DNA from: Termitomyces sp. T153
Taxonomy: Eukaryota; Basidiomycota; Agaricomycetes; Agaricales; Lyophyllaceae
DNA length: 64,000 nt
NCBI GenBank assembly: GCA_018296165.2
Contig: JACKQL020000016.1
Span: forward strand, 992,001 to 1,056,000
Direction of reading: 5' to 3'
A program made the position numbers and the translations under genes. Shown in pieces: positions 1 to 11,379 of the stretch. The first letter of the stretch is position 1. Every line of letters begins with the position of its first letter. The notes beneath the pieces were generated by a model that saw nothing but the letters and a program-made list of their open reading frames with translations, had not been told where the DNA came from and searched no databases.

Positions 1-75
1 CTCAAATCAACACAAGGGCTTCCTTCCACAGGATGAATATCAATTTTTATCATTCTGTAGTCTTTCCCTATGTTA

Positions 76-2550
76 TCACAGCGCTTTAAGTAATACCGGA
101 AGCTCATTTGTGCCAGGATCCTCCTCACTGGTTCGCACCCACGGTTGAAGGCTAGATGCAATCTTCAGAGACAGATTTCCACCGGCTTTTTCAATCAAGA
201 AGTTTGAGACAAGAGAGCTAAGAATCAGCTATGAAGAAGCATCAATCAGCTAGGAGCTGAAGGGTGTATCCGTCAAACAAGCCTTTGCATTAAAGATTGC
301 TGTATATGGATCTCAATCAAGTGATATTGCGAGCATCCAGGGGGAAAGATCTCACCCAAACGGGCACCAATGCAGCTACGTGGACCGTCGCTGAAAGCAA
401 GCAGGTTACTCCAACCACTTGGTAGTCTTTCTCGAGGCGGCAAAGGCTCGAGCCAGCGCTCAGGCTGGAAGTCGTCCGGATTGGACCACACTGAATCTTG
501 CCTCTGAATAGAGATGATGGGGATAACCACTGTCTGAATCTTCTAATTGAACAAGTATTTGGACTCTTAGAGGGGTATGACAAACCTGTCCTGCCTTGAC
601 ATGCAGCTCATGCGCCATGCGGCCATCAGAGAGTGGTACTGCTTGATACAAAGGTAATGAATCATCCTTTGTGGCAACGCGCTCCATGTAAGGTAAAGCC
701 GGATACAATCTCAAACTGGAGAAATCTTCAGTCAGTATTGTTTCACAAACGTATTACTGACATTTCCTTCAAGGTGGCATCAAGGTAAGGTAGCCGCTCG
801 TGTATATCCTTATAGGTAGGCTGACCGTTCACGGTCAGAAGTTCCTCACGAAGGCGGGCTTGTTTCTCGGAATGGCGAGACAATTCCCAAGCAGCAAACC
901 CTACTACTGTAGTGGTTGTCTCAAATCCAGATATGCTAAGCCCATTCAATGTGTGATTACCCGGGCAATCAAGAATACTTACATAAAGGTAGATATCTGA
1001 AGGAATGCGCCGTGAGTTCCCATCCAGGTGTGGAAAATCATTAGCTTACATGTTCGTACACCTCAGCCATGGTAATCTGTCCTTTAGCGGCAGCGCTCAC
1101 TACACTCATAGTAGGATAGGGAGACAGAGAACTAGATTTCGTGACTTACGCAGCCTGCTGAGAAGGTCTTTTGAATATGTCTCATGGTTGTCTCGCGAAA
1201 GTAGTCGGTTCCGATATATGAGTTCTTTTGCAACTCCAGCCTGAGGATTGTCAGGGCGTCATAGATTAAGAAAGAGGAGACATAGCTGACGTGAATTGTT
1301 CTTTTTGCAAGTGCTTGACTTCGTATAACATTGATGGGGAAATGGTTCAATATTGGGAAGCGACGGAGAAGCATCAGCGTCTACGCACAATCAGTTCATA
1401 CCTTGCTTGTGGGTAGTGAAATATTATACGAGATGGGCCATATACTGTGTAACAACTGGCACTGCAGTCTTTCTAGCATTCAAAATATTCTTGGCATCTC
1501 TGCTATTCCCTCCCTCAAAATCGTGCAAAAATGCCTGTAGTCACAGGTCAAGGGCATACATTGCGGACTGAAGCATCAATAGAGCCTTACAAAACGTCCC
1601 ACCACGTTCAGACTGCTAGGAGATCAGTACAGGTCTATCTGGAGGTGAAGATGGGCCTACGTTGCTTTGCCAGTCCAATCGAGTACATTGATTTGCATTC
1701 CACTAATAGCTTTTTGGACGAGATCTTTCAATTCACCGATGACCTGGGACTAGAGATAAATATAGAGAACCTCAACAAGGATTAAGTTCTTACTTGTCCT
1801 ACGCAGTTCATTACATCGCTTGACATATCCTTGATGTTTTCTGCACTATGGCGCGAATGAACGTTTCTGATACTCAGGCTTAAGGATGCTACTTACGTTA
1901 GTGCAGGCATAGCAAGTCGCTTCATTCGTTTATGCTCCATTTCCCCCTCAACCCACCCGAGCCCTTTCCCGAGTAAACGTGCGATGCGCGGCCGGACAAT
2001 AGAACTGTGATCTACATAATTGCAGAACGAGAATTAGTACTTTGACCTGAATAGGATCATAAACATGCTCACGATAGTCATAGATTCTCTTCTGTAAGAT
2101 ATATGCTATGGCAATAGGATCACTCGTCACCAACTGAGGGCAAGAGTATGAATATTGCCCTAGTTAATCGACCATGCTTACAATATCTGGAGCCTGTGGG
2201 CAGATGTTAGGGCGGGTTTGGGATTAAACAATCGACAAACCCCGAATGCGGCCTTGATACGGAAAGTCAAACCCAACTGCCTGATCCACTTTCTGAAGGT
2301 CAATCCAGGTTGATTGGAAAAGACTTCCTTCTCATGACCCCAACATATCTTTGCGCCGGGCTAAGCAAAAGAATAGAGCCCGTGAATCACAACTTCGAGG
2401 AACCATAATACTCACCGGGAGTGGGAGATGTCTGATTGAAGACTGTGTAGTCGCTAGAATTGCGTAACAAGTACAGGCAAGAGCTACTGCAGCCAAATAT
2501 GCCACGGGAAGGCACAGAATGAAATTGAGTTTAAGAACGATGTGGTCCAT
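76..2550 (-). CDS. Cytochrome P450 monooxygenase, multi-exon
   Basis: Heme-thiolate monooxygenase anchored in the ER membrane; substrate unknown. The start at 2550 (MDHIVLKL) opens a hydrophobic anchor and then HLPLP. A splice over 2332-2390 joins PGAKICWGHEKEVF, the proline hinge and WGHE block of fungal microsomal P450s. LQKRIYDY follows near 2090. The I-helix motif GFETTTT lies near 910. A splice at about 760-710 rebuilds the ExxR motif (EILR) in KEILRLYP. PERW lies near 455 and the heme loop FSDGPRSCIG, with the cysteine ligand, near 395. The last exon reads LILSSLVSNFL and ends in TGA at 76-78. All landmark motifs are present and I saw no disabling change, but not every internal exon was resolved. 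It points away from the UbiA gene 0.6 kb downstream. CpG is ordinary here, unlike the transposon blocks. Confidence 0.9.
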
Positions 2551-3158
2551 GTAGACAGCGAACACCCAATGACTGAGCGGAATGTCACCTTGAAAACGTC
2601 TTTGAATATTTATTTGCAAATTTGCAAGTCCAAATTAGTTGGTGACGGGATTTGTAATTCTTTGTAAGTCGAGATTCCGAGGGATCAAAAGGTCTCAGTC
2701 AGCACGAACACGGACGCAGTACAATGGTCCGGATAATCCTCTTTGGAAAACTTGTCAGCAGACACTTCTCACTGGCTACAAAGAAATCTACCTCCCTATG
2801 CTTATCTATCTTGATCCTTGACGCTTGGGACGCGACCTGTGCGGCAGACCGTTATTCCGCATAAGTGAATGGTTCCTGAGGGTTTTCCTGAGAGTTTTTA
2901 CCTGTCTTCTCATGCACAACTTATCGTTCTGATCCGATTTAGAACCAAGGTCCCGATAACGGCCTCTTTGGCTCAAGCCGTGGCTTTTACCAGACAAGAT
3001 GAACTACGACATGTGACTGGTTTTTGAGGGTAGGGATATCTATTTGATTAGATGCATAGCTATCGTGAGGTGAAAGGAAGTCCTTGCCGAGATAGCGGCA
3101 GAATCAAAATGGTACTTGTAGTCTTGCATTCTACCAGGATTCAAGAGCGAAATCGGGC

Positions 3159-4247
3159 ATGTTTATCAACATATCATCCCTCTGGACTGGGTGCATGCGA
3201 CTTGCAGGTCACATTTACACCTTGATTCTATTCAGTTGGAGTGATTACAAGACGATTTTCCTCCCTATTGTGAGTAATGAGGTTGAGTAAACGCCTTTAT
3301 GATGGAATGCTTCTCCTTAGACTGCCTTTGCGTGTGCAACCGCTCCGGTGCAATCTCTGTCAAACCTGATCCAAGGATGCATTTGGATCTGGATTCACTT
3401 AATCCTTTGTAATGTCTCCAATCAAGCTCGAGCTAAGGAAGAGGATGAAATAAATAGACCATGGCGCCCGTTGCCTTCCGGTCGCATTACAATTGGACAA
3501 GCATTTACCCTTCGTTGGGTAATGGTTGTATTTTGTATTGTCTGGTCAGCCGCCTATGGCGCAGAGATGATCCTCGTGACCTTGGGGCTTGTAGCAACAA
3601 CGCTCTTCCACGACGATGCCGGATTCTCGAACCATCCGGTCGGTAAGAACCTTTGTAACGTTGGAGGTTATACTACCATTGAAGTTGGGGCAACAAGAAT
3701 TATGGGTAAACCACCGCTCCTCTGTCATCGCCTTCGTTACTTTCTTATACTTCTCAATCTCAGCTAATCAAGGTAGTTTAGACAGCATTTCGATTCAAGC
3801 CATCCTCCTCAGTGCACTGGTGATCTTCACTACTATCCAGGCGCAAGATTTCCCTGATGTAGAAGGCGACTCTGCGATCAAGCGGGTCACTTTCCCAATC
3901 TATGCGCCAGAGTTTTCTCGGTTATTTACCCTGACAGTCATCTCATTATGGTCTTTGTTGTTGTGTTGGCTCTGGGACATTGAATGTTTCATAGCAGTAC
4001 CCTACGTGTCATTGGGCATCTATGTCGGGTCGCGATACTATTTTCTTCGGACTCAGACCGCGGACAGGTACAGTTACATCATTTTCAATGTGAGCTTCTC
4101 AGGGTCTATTAGTGACTCCCTTGGTTTCCTCATAATTTCCTGCAGGCATGGTTAATGTTTTCACATCTTTTGTCATTCCAAGCTCGAATGGACATTGCAC
4201 ACAGCCTCGACGTATGCCAGATTTTCCGGTTCATTCTTCTCGGATAG
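3159..4247 (+). CDS. UbiA-family integral membrane prenyltransferase or terpene cyclase
   Basis: Exons 3159-3269, 3321-3705, 3773-4089 and 4146-4247 join into exactly 305 codons including stop (304 aa), normal for the family. Introns are 51-67 bp with GT-AG ends. The protein is very hydrophobic. The first loop reads around N68, N71, E78, D79 and then NRPWRPLPSGRIT, the fungal UbiA signature; the canonical NDxxDxxxD is not kept exactly. The second aspartate motif is intact: QAQDFPDVEGD with D191, D194 and D198. UbiA proteins bind prenyl diphosphates through magnesium and either prenylate an acceptor or, in some fungal members, cyclise farnesyl diphosphate. Which applies here cannot be decided from sequence. 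The neighbouring P450 suggests a terpenoid or meroterpenoid route (inference). Confidence 0.88.
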
Positions 4248-4692
4248 ATATCAAATTCTAGTATGACCATGGCTCGCGGAAGATAGATCATGCATGTATT
4301 GACATAGTTTTGATCTCAAAACATTTCCTTGTGACAAATTTGGCTACATTTTTGTTGGGACTAAAATCACGTTCGAGGAGCTAGATGCTTTCTATTTTCT
4401 TGGTGCTTCGTCCTCATCATCTTCAAGATTTTGCATCTTCATTTTTTGCTTACGATTTCTCTTGCTTCCGGCTCTTGATTCATCCCATCAATATCCTGTG
4501 TTAAACCTCAGCTTGCTTGCATCAAAAGACAAAAGTCTTGTAGTCTAATGATTCGGGCAAGTGTGAGGGGGGGTTGCCTGGGGTTAATTCGGGTGAAGAT
4601 CAGTTGACTAAAACCCTTTCACATTGTCACCTTCTGGCTCTTTTCATTGTCTTTCACCTTTCTTATTGTCTGGTCCTCAAATATACCTGCGA

Positions 4693-4766
4693 ATCGTCTC
4701 ACACTGCGCTCGCAGGTAAGTAGCACTTACATTATACTCACTCATCGTCTCACACTGCGCTCGCAG
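4693..4766. repeat. 23-bp direct repeat pair
   Basis: An identical 23-bp word, ending in actgcgctcgcag, occurs at 4693-4715 and 4744-4766, 51 bp apart. Its core tgcgctcgca is an imperfect palindrome. It could be a regulator-binding pair or debris of a small mobile element; nothing decides this. Confidence 0.7.
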
Positions 4767-4900
4767 CATTGATAGATTATTTCACTCATTAGGTCACGCG
4801 TCGGACCTTTTAGATCCTCTCCCTTCATCCCTACTCCATATACATTCCATTCTACAACCTACTTGTACTTACTCAGTCCCTCGTAGTTGGCTTGATTTTT

Positions 4901-4925
4901 CGGCCCCCCTCAGGAGGGGGAGCCG
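4901..4925. other. GC-rich inverted repeat (hairpin)
   Basis: cggcccccct and agggggagccg form nearly perfect arms around a short cagg loop. It lies downstream of UbiA in otherwise AT-rich DNA. Function unknown. Confidence 0.55.
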
Positions 4926-5363
4926 GCACTCGAGAACTCTCTGGATTCAAGGAATATCATTTCTTCCTGAAAGTCACGGCCAACCTCAGTCGATCGCTCA
5001 TAAACCAAAACATCATTCAATCACTCATTCCCTTTTTGACAACTTCGAATTAATCCCACTTAAGTGACGTCACCACACATGCACACACGCAGGACCACAA
5101 TTACATTGTGCCTGCCACACATTAGATATATATTTGACTCATGGCTGGCACTGGAACCTGTTTCTATTGGAAAAAAGGAAAAAGAAACCTGTCATATTAT
5201 TTCTTTGACAGAATTTTCCTTTGGAATAAGGCTGTCCCCATTATTTACAGCCCTTTTCCATTGGAAATACCCTGTTTGGGAATGGCATAACAGGTTTCTT
5301 TTCCAGTATTTATTCAGAAAACACTATTGGCTGCCAGCAGTGACTCATTGTAGACAGCACCCT

Positions 5364-5526
5364 CAGTCACTTATATTGGACTCAGGGTAAGTTACTTATA
5401 CCTTGTTACACCCTACATATTCAGTGACCATGCCATAGAATAACACTTATGATTGTTCTATAGGTACAGTCTTACCAGTCACTTATATTGAACTGAGGAA
5501 TAATACTTATAATTGTTCTATAGGTG
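5364..5526. repeat. Short degenerate direct repeats next to Copia remnant
   Basis: The words cagtcacttatattg and attgttctataggt each recur: once at about 5364-5465, again at about 5474-5526, in the same order. They precede the Copia-like remnant and may be decayed LTR sequence, but no LTR ends were defined. Confidence 0.4.
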
Positions 5527-5704
5527 TGAACTATGGGTTTAGAGTTCTAACAGGTTATGAGAGATTGCTGCTCAACCACTATCTAGTGGTGTCAAACATT
5601 TGAATTAGGACCCATCAAATCTGATCTTATCTTATATGGTGTTGTATTGTGTAACTCTCATCTTTGTCTATTTCACATCTTGTATCTGTAATCTTATCTG
5701 AGCC

Positions 5705-7353
5705 ATGGCACCTAACACTACCTCTGAACCTCTGCCAACCACTGCTGGATGGATTATGGACAGTGTGAAATGAGCTTTTGACATAGGCACAATCAATGTC
5801 AACATCCTCACCTGTATCATGCTGCTTAACAGTCCAAACAATTTCATATTTGAAGCTCTCCAGAACTCTGTATCCACCTTAATCAACAAAGGAACAAAGG
5901 ACAAACCCTGTATACCAACAGACATTTGCCTCCTCATAGAAAGTGCCCCAATTATCCTTAACTCAAAGGGTAACACAAATCAGTCCATGGCTTTACACAA
6001 GAAAGAGGGTGGGAAGTCTTGCAATATCATTTTACTTGGCCATAATCATGGTCCAGGTTCAATTGGTTGCAAGAATTGTCATTTGCTTAGATGCATGTGT
6101 AGGGACACACAAAACCATTCTGCATACAAAAAGGTGGCAGAGTAGCTGGGAAGTCACTCCTCAGTGCTTGCACTTCCCAGAAGGCATCCAAGGACAAGAA
6201 TGACTCACCTTTTCTCACCCCAAAATCCTATGTTGCAGTTACAGGATTAGATAGAAAGGTATGGTATGTCAATCCTTCCAATATCAGGTAGCTCTCTGTT
6301 CCCTAAGGATTGGCCACATTTGCAGGCATAGCTGCCTCTCCTTCGACTATGCCAGAGCTCAATGCCACAATGAAGTACTGGGAACATGTAGGCTTTATGG
6401 CATTTTAGGAGGCCTAGGCAACAGTAGATTGGAAGGACTACATGAACCCAATTGAGGAACAAATCATGGCTACTGACATCTCCCCTTCACACCAATCAAA
6501 ATGCACTCCTGTTGCCTCAATCAACATCAATCTTTTCCTTGTTGACTCAGGTGCAACTGCTCACATTTCTCCTTGCTGCAACAACTCCTGACCCTTTGCC
6601 CTATCCAACCTCATATTGTCAAAAGACTGGGATTATCCTCTGTTGCTGCAGTTGGCATAAGGAACATTGCCTTCATGTTGCAAGGGGCACAACCATTCTT
6701 CTTGAGGATGCTCTCTATAATCCCGATGCAACCATATGACTCATGTCTGTCAGCTCACTTGCAAAATGCTCTGGTCTGAAGTCACTCTTCAACAATGCAT
6801 CTGTCAAACTCATTGACAAATCCAGCTCACACAATTATGATCTAAGGTCCACCTCTTTTCCTGTCAATGCTTCTATACTCTCAACCTTGATTCAGCACTC
6901 ACTGATCATTATGCATTTATGTTGCAATCTGCTGAAAACTTGGATACTTGGCACTGCTGTGTTGAGCATGCCAACTACCAGACTATTGCATATATGGCAA
7001 AAGCTGGTTTGATTCCAGATATGCCCTCTGCCTTCACCTCCAAGCCTCCTAGGTGTGACTCATGTACTCTTGGGAAGCAGACCTGAAATACTGTTCCCAA
7101 AATGTGGGAGGAGGGGCAGAGGGCAACATGGAAGCTAGAGATTGTCTGGCTAGATCTTACTGGACCACAGGCTGTTGTATCTCACAATGAATTCTTATAC
7201 ATTCTTGTGGATGACTATGCAAGTGAACATTGGTCAATTCTACTGAAATGGAAGGGAGATGCATTGTCACATCTAAAAGCCTGGCAGATTGCAAGAGAGG
7301 CAAAATTCAAGGTAAACTTGATGTCTACAGGACAAGACATGATGGGGAGCTAG
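5705..7353 (+). pseudogene. Ty1/Copia retrotransposon remnant (gag, protease, integrase N-part)
   Basis: Broken by many stops and shifts. An ATG at 5705 opens a gag-like start (MAPNTTSEPLPTT) with an in-frame stop soon after. Near 6545 the frame reads NLFLVDSGATAHISP, the Copia protease site with an intact DSGA. Near 6940-7080 the integrase pre-domain is visible (DTWHCWVEHANYQTI, then CDSCTLGKQT), followed at 7102-7353 by the start of the integrase core (WLDLTGPQ, LYILVDDY). Reverse transcriptase and RNase H are absent, so the copy is 3'-truncated. CpG is nearly absent. Not functional. Confidence 0.8.
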
Positions 7354-7806
7354 AAGGTGTAGAACAGTATGATAGGGTATGTCCTCAATCCATAGACTAA
7401 AACTCTGTTTTTCCTGCAGAACAGTATGATAAGGTATGTCTGCAGGGAATGTAAGAATAAGGTAGACTTGATAATGGAGATCACATACCCTCAGTCTGTA
7501 GGATAAAACTGAAGGTCTCCTAAAATGGAAGACACTGTATAGTACAATTGAAGGGTGGCTGGAAGGAAATGTATAGTAGCAATCAAGTGTGCATCATAGA
7601 AAGGAGGGAATCCTAAGAAGAAAACAGGGTCAGACACTTGAGAGATACTGATTGTGATGAAGATGCCTCCACCACAGCTGTAGAGTCTCCCACAACACTT
7701 CTCCAGACTCAAGGCTGTGGCTTGAGTCCAAAGAGGCCAACTGAGTAACTATGGGTAATATGGGAGAGGGGTTTGGTGAGAAGGTCCATTACAGCACCGA
7801 TGGAGT
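7354..7806. other. Non-coding transposon debris
   Basis: No gene. A short word, gaacagtatgataggg/aagg followed by tatgtc, is repeated at about 7360 and 7420. The region joins the Copia remnant to the LTR of Gypsy A1. Confidence 0.4.
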
Positions 7807-8218
7807 TGTTGGCCCCTCTGGAGGCTGTGGCTCAATCAAACAACTGGCAGAGGGAGATCCAAAGTCTATCCAGCATCTGCAAGAAGTTCCAGAGTTCTAA
7901 CTACTTACTTAGCAGAGGGAGATCCAAAAGAGAACAAGTCTAAGGATTCCCAATGCCAGTGTTCAGAAAAATTACTCTAGAGCTTCTGGAAAAAACATTC
8001 AACAACAACCAAATCTGGAATCTGATACAAAAATGGAAATCCATTGTAAATGGCCTTGATCTCTAGGCTCATAGCACTTGACCATGTACAAATATAACCA
8101 AAAGATAATCCTTGGCTGAAAGTACTTGTGACTGGAAGATGGGAGGTTGACAATGAATGGCAGGCTTGGAATAAAGAAAACAATCAGAGGATCTGGTAAT
8201 AGCAGTCTCCTGACATCA
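7807..8218 (-). repeat. LTR of Gypsy family A (3' LTR of copy A1)
   Basis: About 410 bp, highly similar over most of its length to 49736-50160 and, inverted, to 11100-10985 and 52413-52200. In the minus sense it begins TGTCAGGAGACTG directly after a purine-rich tract and runs to about 7807. The chromodomain ORF of A1 ends just inside it. It lacks about 130 bp present in the copy at 49736. Confidence 0.75.
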
Positions 8219-8600
8219 CCCTCCCTCTAGCATGCAGTGTCCTGACACACTGGGTAGAAGAAATTGCAGATTGCCTAGTCAGCTGCAGAGATAGGGTAGA
8301 TGCCCCTAATTGCCTTTGGGGCATTGGGGTGCCTTTGATAGAAGTCCCAGACTCAGCTGGTGCATGTACATTGGCCTGTGTTTCCCAAGAGATGTCTTCA
8401 ATGCCATATTCCTTCCATTTCACCTTGAACTGTAACTTCCCCTGGAATATCTTGCTATCCAGAGTTTCCTCCACTTTGTACTCTCCCTCATTGTTAACCA
8501 GGATTGGTGGTGGTGGTGCCTTAGGGCAGTGGCCAGGAATAGAGTCTTCTGGAGCTGGCAATAGCTCAACAACATTGAAAACTCAGGTGTTGGTTTAGCT
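8184..8600 (-). pseudogene. Gypsy A1 pol C-terminus: chromodomain
   Basis: The frame 8561-8184 contains NNEGEYKVEETLDSK, then KVKWKEYGIEDISWE, a clear chromodomain of the kind that targets chromovirus integration to heterochromatin. Just upstream (8600-8800) only a decayed piece of the integrase zinc finger remains (LVSWNYWQPHIS), so the catalytic core of integrase has been deleted between them. Non-autonomous. Confidence 0.8.
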
Positions 8601-8787
8601 GCCTACATACTGGGATATATGAGGCTGCCAGTAGTTCCAGGACACCAGCTCCAGCATCTTTCATCTATCAGAATGTCTAGCTACACAAGAGTCATAGTGT
8701 TGCTCTACAATGCATTGGCAGAGTTCTGGAATGTTATGCATGTAGATGTACCCCCAGAAGGTTAGAAGCCCATCCTAAAGACCCCAC

Positions 8788-10480
8788 TCATCTGCATGCA
8801 CTGACTTGTCTCTGCTGGCTGGGCAGCCTGGGCAGCCACATCCTCTTGTGCACCCTCTCAATTTCCTTGTCAGATGTCCTTGAGGATGTTTCCCTCATCC
8901 TCTTGGACAACAATAACTTCCAGAGCATGAATGGCAAAGGAGGATGATACCCCAGTGCCATGGTTGGCACACCTAGACAATGTATTTGGTTTGCCTGTGC
9001 TCTGTCCAGGTTTGTGATGCAGCAAGAAGTCAAAGTTGGCCAGATACAGGGACCACCAAGCTTGGCATTGATTGAGCTCCTTTGCTGTACAATTGCTGTA
9101 CAAAAGTACTCAAGGTTCCTGTAGTCTGTCCAGACTTCAAACTCATGCTGTGCACCCTCAAGGATTTGCTGCCATTCTTCAAAGGACAAAATAATGACAA
9201 GCATTTCCTTGTCATGGATCTTGTAGTCCCATTCTTCTGCATTAAAGACTCTTGGAGTAAAAGGCTATGGGATGCCACTTGTCATCCTCCTTTGACTGCT
9301 GAGAGAGAACTGCTCCTATGACAAAGTCAGATCTATCAGCTTCAACATGGAAGAGAGAGTCATCATCTAGGAACAGGAGGACTGGTTTCAAGGTAATGGC
9401 TTGCTTGAGGGCATCAAAGGCAACTTGCTGTGAGGACTCCCACTGCCATGCTGTGTCCTTAATAGTGAGGTCAAAGAGGGGATGGGCATGGTGGGAGAAA
9501 TCCTGTATGAACCTCCAGTAGAAGTTAACAAACCCTAGAAAGGCCTGTACTTCCTTCTTGTTCCTTGGCTCAGCCACTCCACTACACCTGCCACTGTAAC
9601 AAGGTCCATCTCTGACATTCTATACAATGTGATCAAACCTAAGTACTCAACCTTAGTCTGCTCAAATTCACACTTCTCAGCCTTCAGATAGAGCTGGTGT
9701 TGGCAGAGGCATTCCAAGAAAATGTGTATGGCCTGGCAATGCTCCTCCAAGGTCTTGGTATAGATGAGGATATTGTCAAGATACATGCAAACAACATCTT
9801 CCACAATCAAATCATGGAAGATGTCATTTATCATAGTCTGGAAGGTGGCTGGGCTGTTGGTGAGACCAAAGAACATCACCAGACATTTGAAGAGTCTGCA
9901 ATTGCTTTAGAATGCTGCCTTTCACTCATCTCCTTCTTTGATGCACACATTGTTGTAACTCCAATGAACATCCAACTTGGTGAAAGTAGTGTGCACCTCC
10001 AAGATTGTTGACAAGTTCAGATATGAGTGGTAAGGGATTGTGATTCTTCACCATCATCACATTCAAGACTCAATAGTCCTAAACCCAATGGAGAAACCTG
10101 TCCTCCTTCTTAATGAAAAGGACTGGAGAGGTCATTGGGGACTTAGAGGGTTGTATCTGGTCAGAGCCAAGATTCTCCTGCAAAAACACATCTTGCTCAT
10201 CCTGCTCACAGGGCACAAGCAGATAGACTTTGCAGCTGGAGGGTTCTGCATCAGGTATCAGCTCAATTGCATGATCCTATTGCTTGTCCTGGGAGTAAAT
10301 CAAATGATGCCCTGGTGAATACATCTTCAAAATTGTGGAAGTGACTAGTAACTGTGCTATGAAAGGGCTTGGGCTGGGAGTTTGCCACAAACACCTCAGC
10401 CAGATGTTGAGAAGTGGTCTGACTGTTCTGGATCTCTGCCACTGTAGGAGGCAGAGGGTCATAGTGTAGATCCTATCACC
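8788..10480 (-). pseudogene. Gypsy A1 reverse transcriptase and RNase H
   Basis: RT begins near 10270 (ALTRYNPLSPQ, LFIKKEDRF). MFFGLTNSPATFQTMINDIF lies near 9860 and the active-site box reads YLDN instead of YLDD near 9780. PRNKKEVQAFLGFVNFYWRFI at 9570 and an RNase H segment (LYSKGAQSMP, VWTDYRNLEYF) follow down to 8790. Several frameshifts and stops break the frame. The YLDD change is what a G to A transition at a CpG would give. CpG is almost absent throughout. Confidence 0.85.
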
Positions 10481-11220
10481 TACCTCAATGGTTTTGTCTG
10501 GAGACTCAGGGTCAGGAGCACTGGCAGATTCTCATTCACATTTATCTTCCTCCAGAAGTTCACACCCAACAACTTGGACATCCTTGTAGAGGGCCTCCCT
10601 ATGAGGCAATGCCTGAGGGAGTGGATCCAGAAGGTCAGGATAAGTGTAGGGGAGATGCCCAGCATTACTGGCATGCATAGCAGCATGTTCATGAACCTTT
10701 GCTTAGTTAACCAGGCTGAGAGTGTGTTTTGATGTCAGAGGATGTTAGGGGACATCCCATTTGGTCCTAGTTTCAGCCCTCAGGCTGCACTGGTTCTCTG
10801 TCAATAATTCAGACAAGTGTGGCCCCTTTGGCACTGCCACCAGCTTATGTAACTGCTGATCAATTGCTGACACATCCCTTTTGTCTTTTTTCTCTGTCAT
10901 ACTGTACAGTTGTTTCTCTTGCTTCTGAAGCCTCTGAAGCATCACACCTGGCCTAGGGAATCCCCAGACTTGTTCTCTTTGGATTTCCCTTTGCCAGGTG
11001 AGTAGTTATCTCAGTAGACACTGTACAGTACTGAATAGACTTTGGATTTCCCTTTGCCAGTTGTGTGATTGAGCCACAGCCTCCAGAGGTTGCCCTCACA
11101 GAGGAGGCACTTATTCATTCTGAACATAGTATCAGAGACAGCAACAGATATATTCAGTTTGACAGACAAGGGAGAAAAATGATTAGCATTAGGCAACAGA
11201 AGCATGGAGGTCATCCATTG
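10480..11220 (-). pseudogene. Gypsy A1 protease and protease-RT linker, split by an LTR
   Basis: Reading minus, 11214-11101 (ISVAVSDTMFRMNKCLL) resembles the segment just before a retropepsin and 10720-10480 the linker (NAGHLPYTYPDLLDPLPQ in one frame). Between them lies an LTR in the opposite sense (10733-11100). The catalytic DSGA box itself is not recognisable, so protease is lost. Confidence 0.6.
10733..11100 (+). repeat. Solo LTR of family A inserted inside Gypsy A1
   Basis: Starts tgtcagaggatg and ends gccctcaca. It matches the reverse complement of 49736-50292 at both ends, including the word cagccctcaggctgcac and the end block ttgagccacagcctccagagg. 368 bp. It sits opposite in sense to the host element. 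Flanking 5-mers (tttga and gagga) do not match, so the target duplication has decayed or the copy arose by rearrangement. Confidence 0.75.
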
Positions 11221-11379
11221 CTTGTTTAAAAATCCTCCTCCAACTCTACAGGTGCAACCTCCAATGCATTGGCAACCTCAGTGAAAGGAGCAGCTATGAG
11301 CACATTGGGAGAGGGGGCTCCTGTTGCATCTTGGGCTGCCAGGAATGCATCAGCAGCTCTTCTTGCTTCAACATGGAGA

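Larger units (their letters stand above)
4248..5100. other. Intergenic region 3' of UbiA; no gene seen
   Basis: No coding feature recognised. It holds a 23-bp perfect direct repeat and a GC-rich hairpin, listed separately. CpG is still present (for example cgtctc and gctcgc), so this looks like host DNA rather than decayed transposon. Confidence 0.6.
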
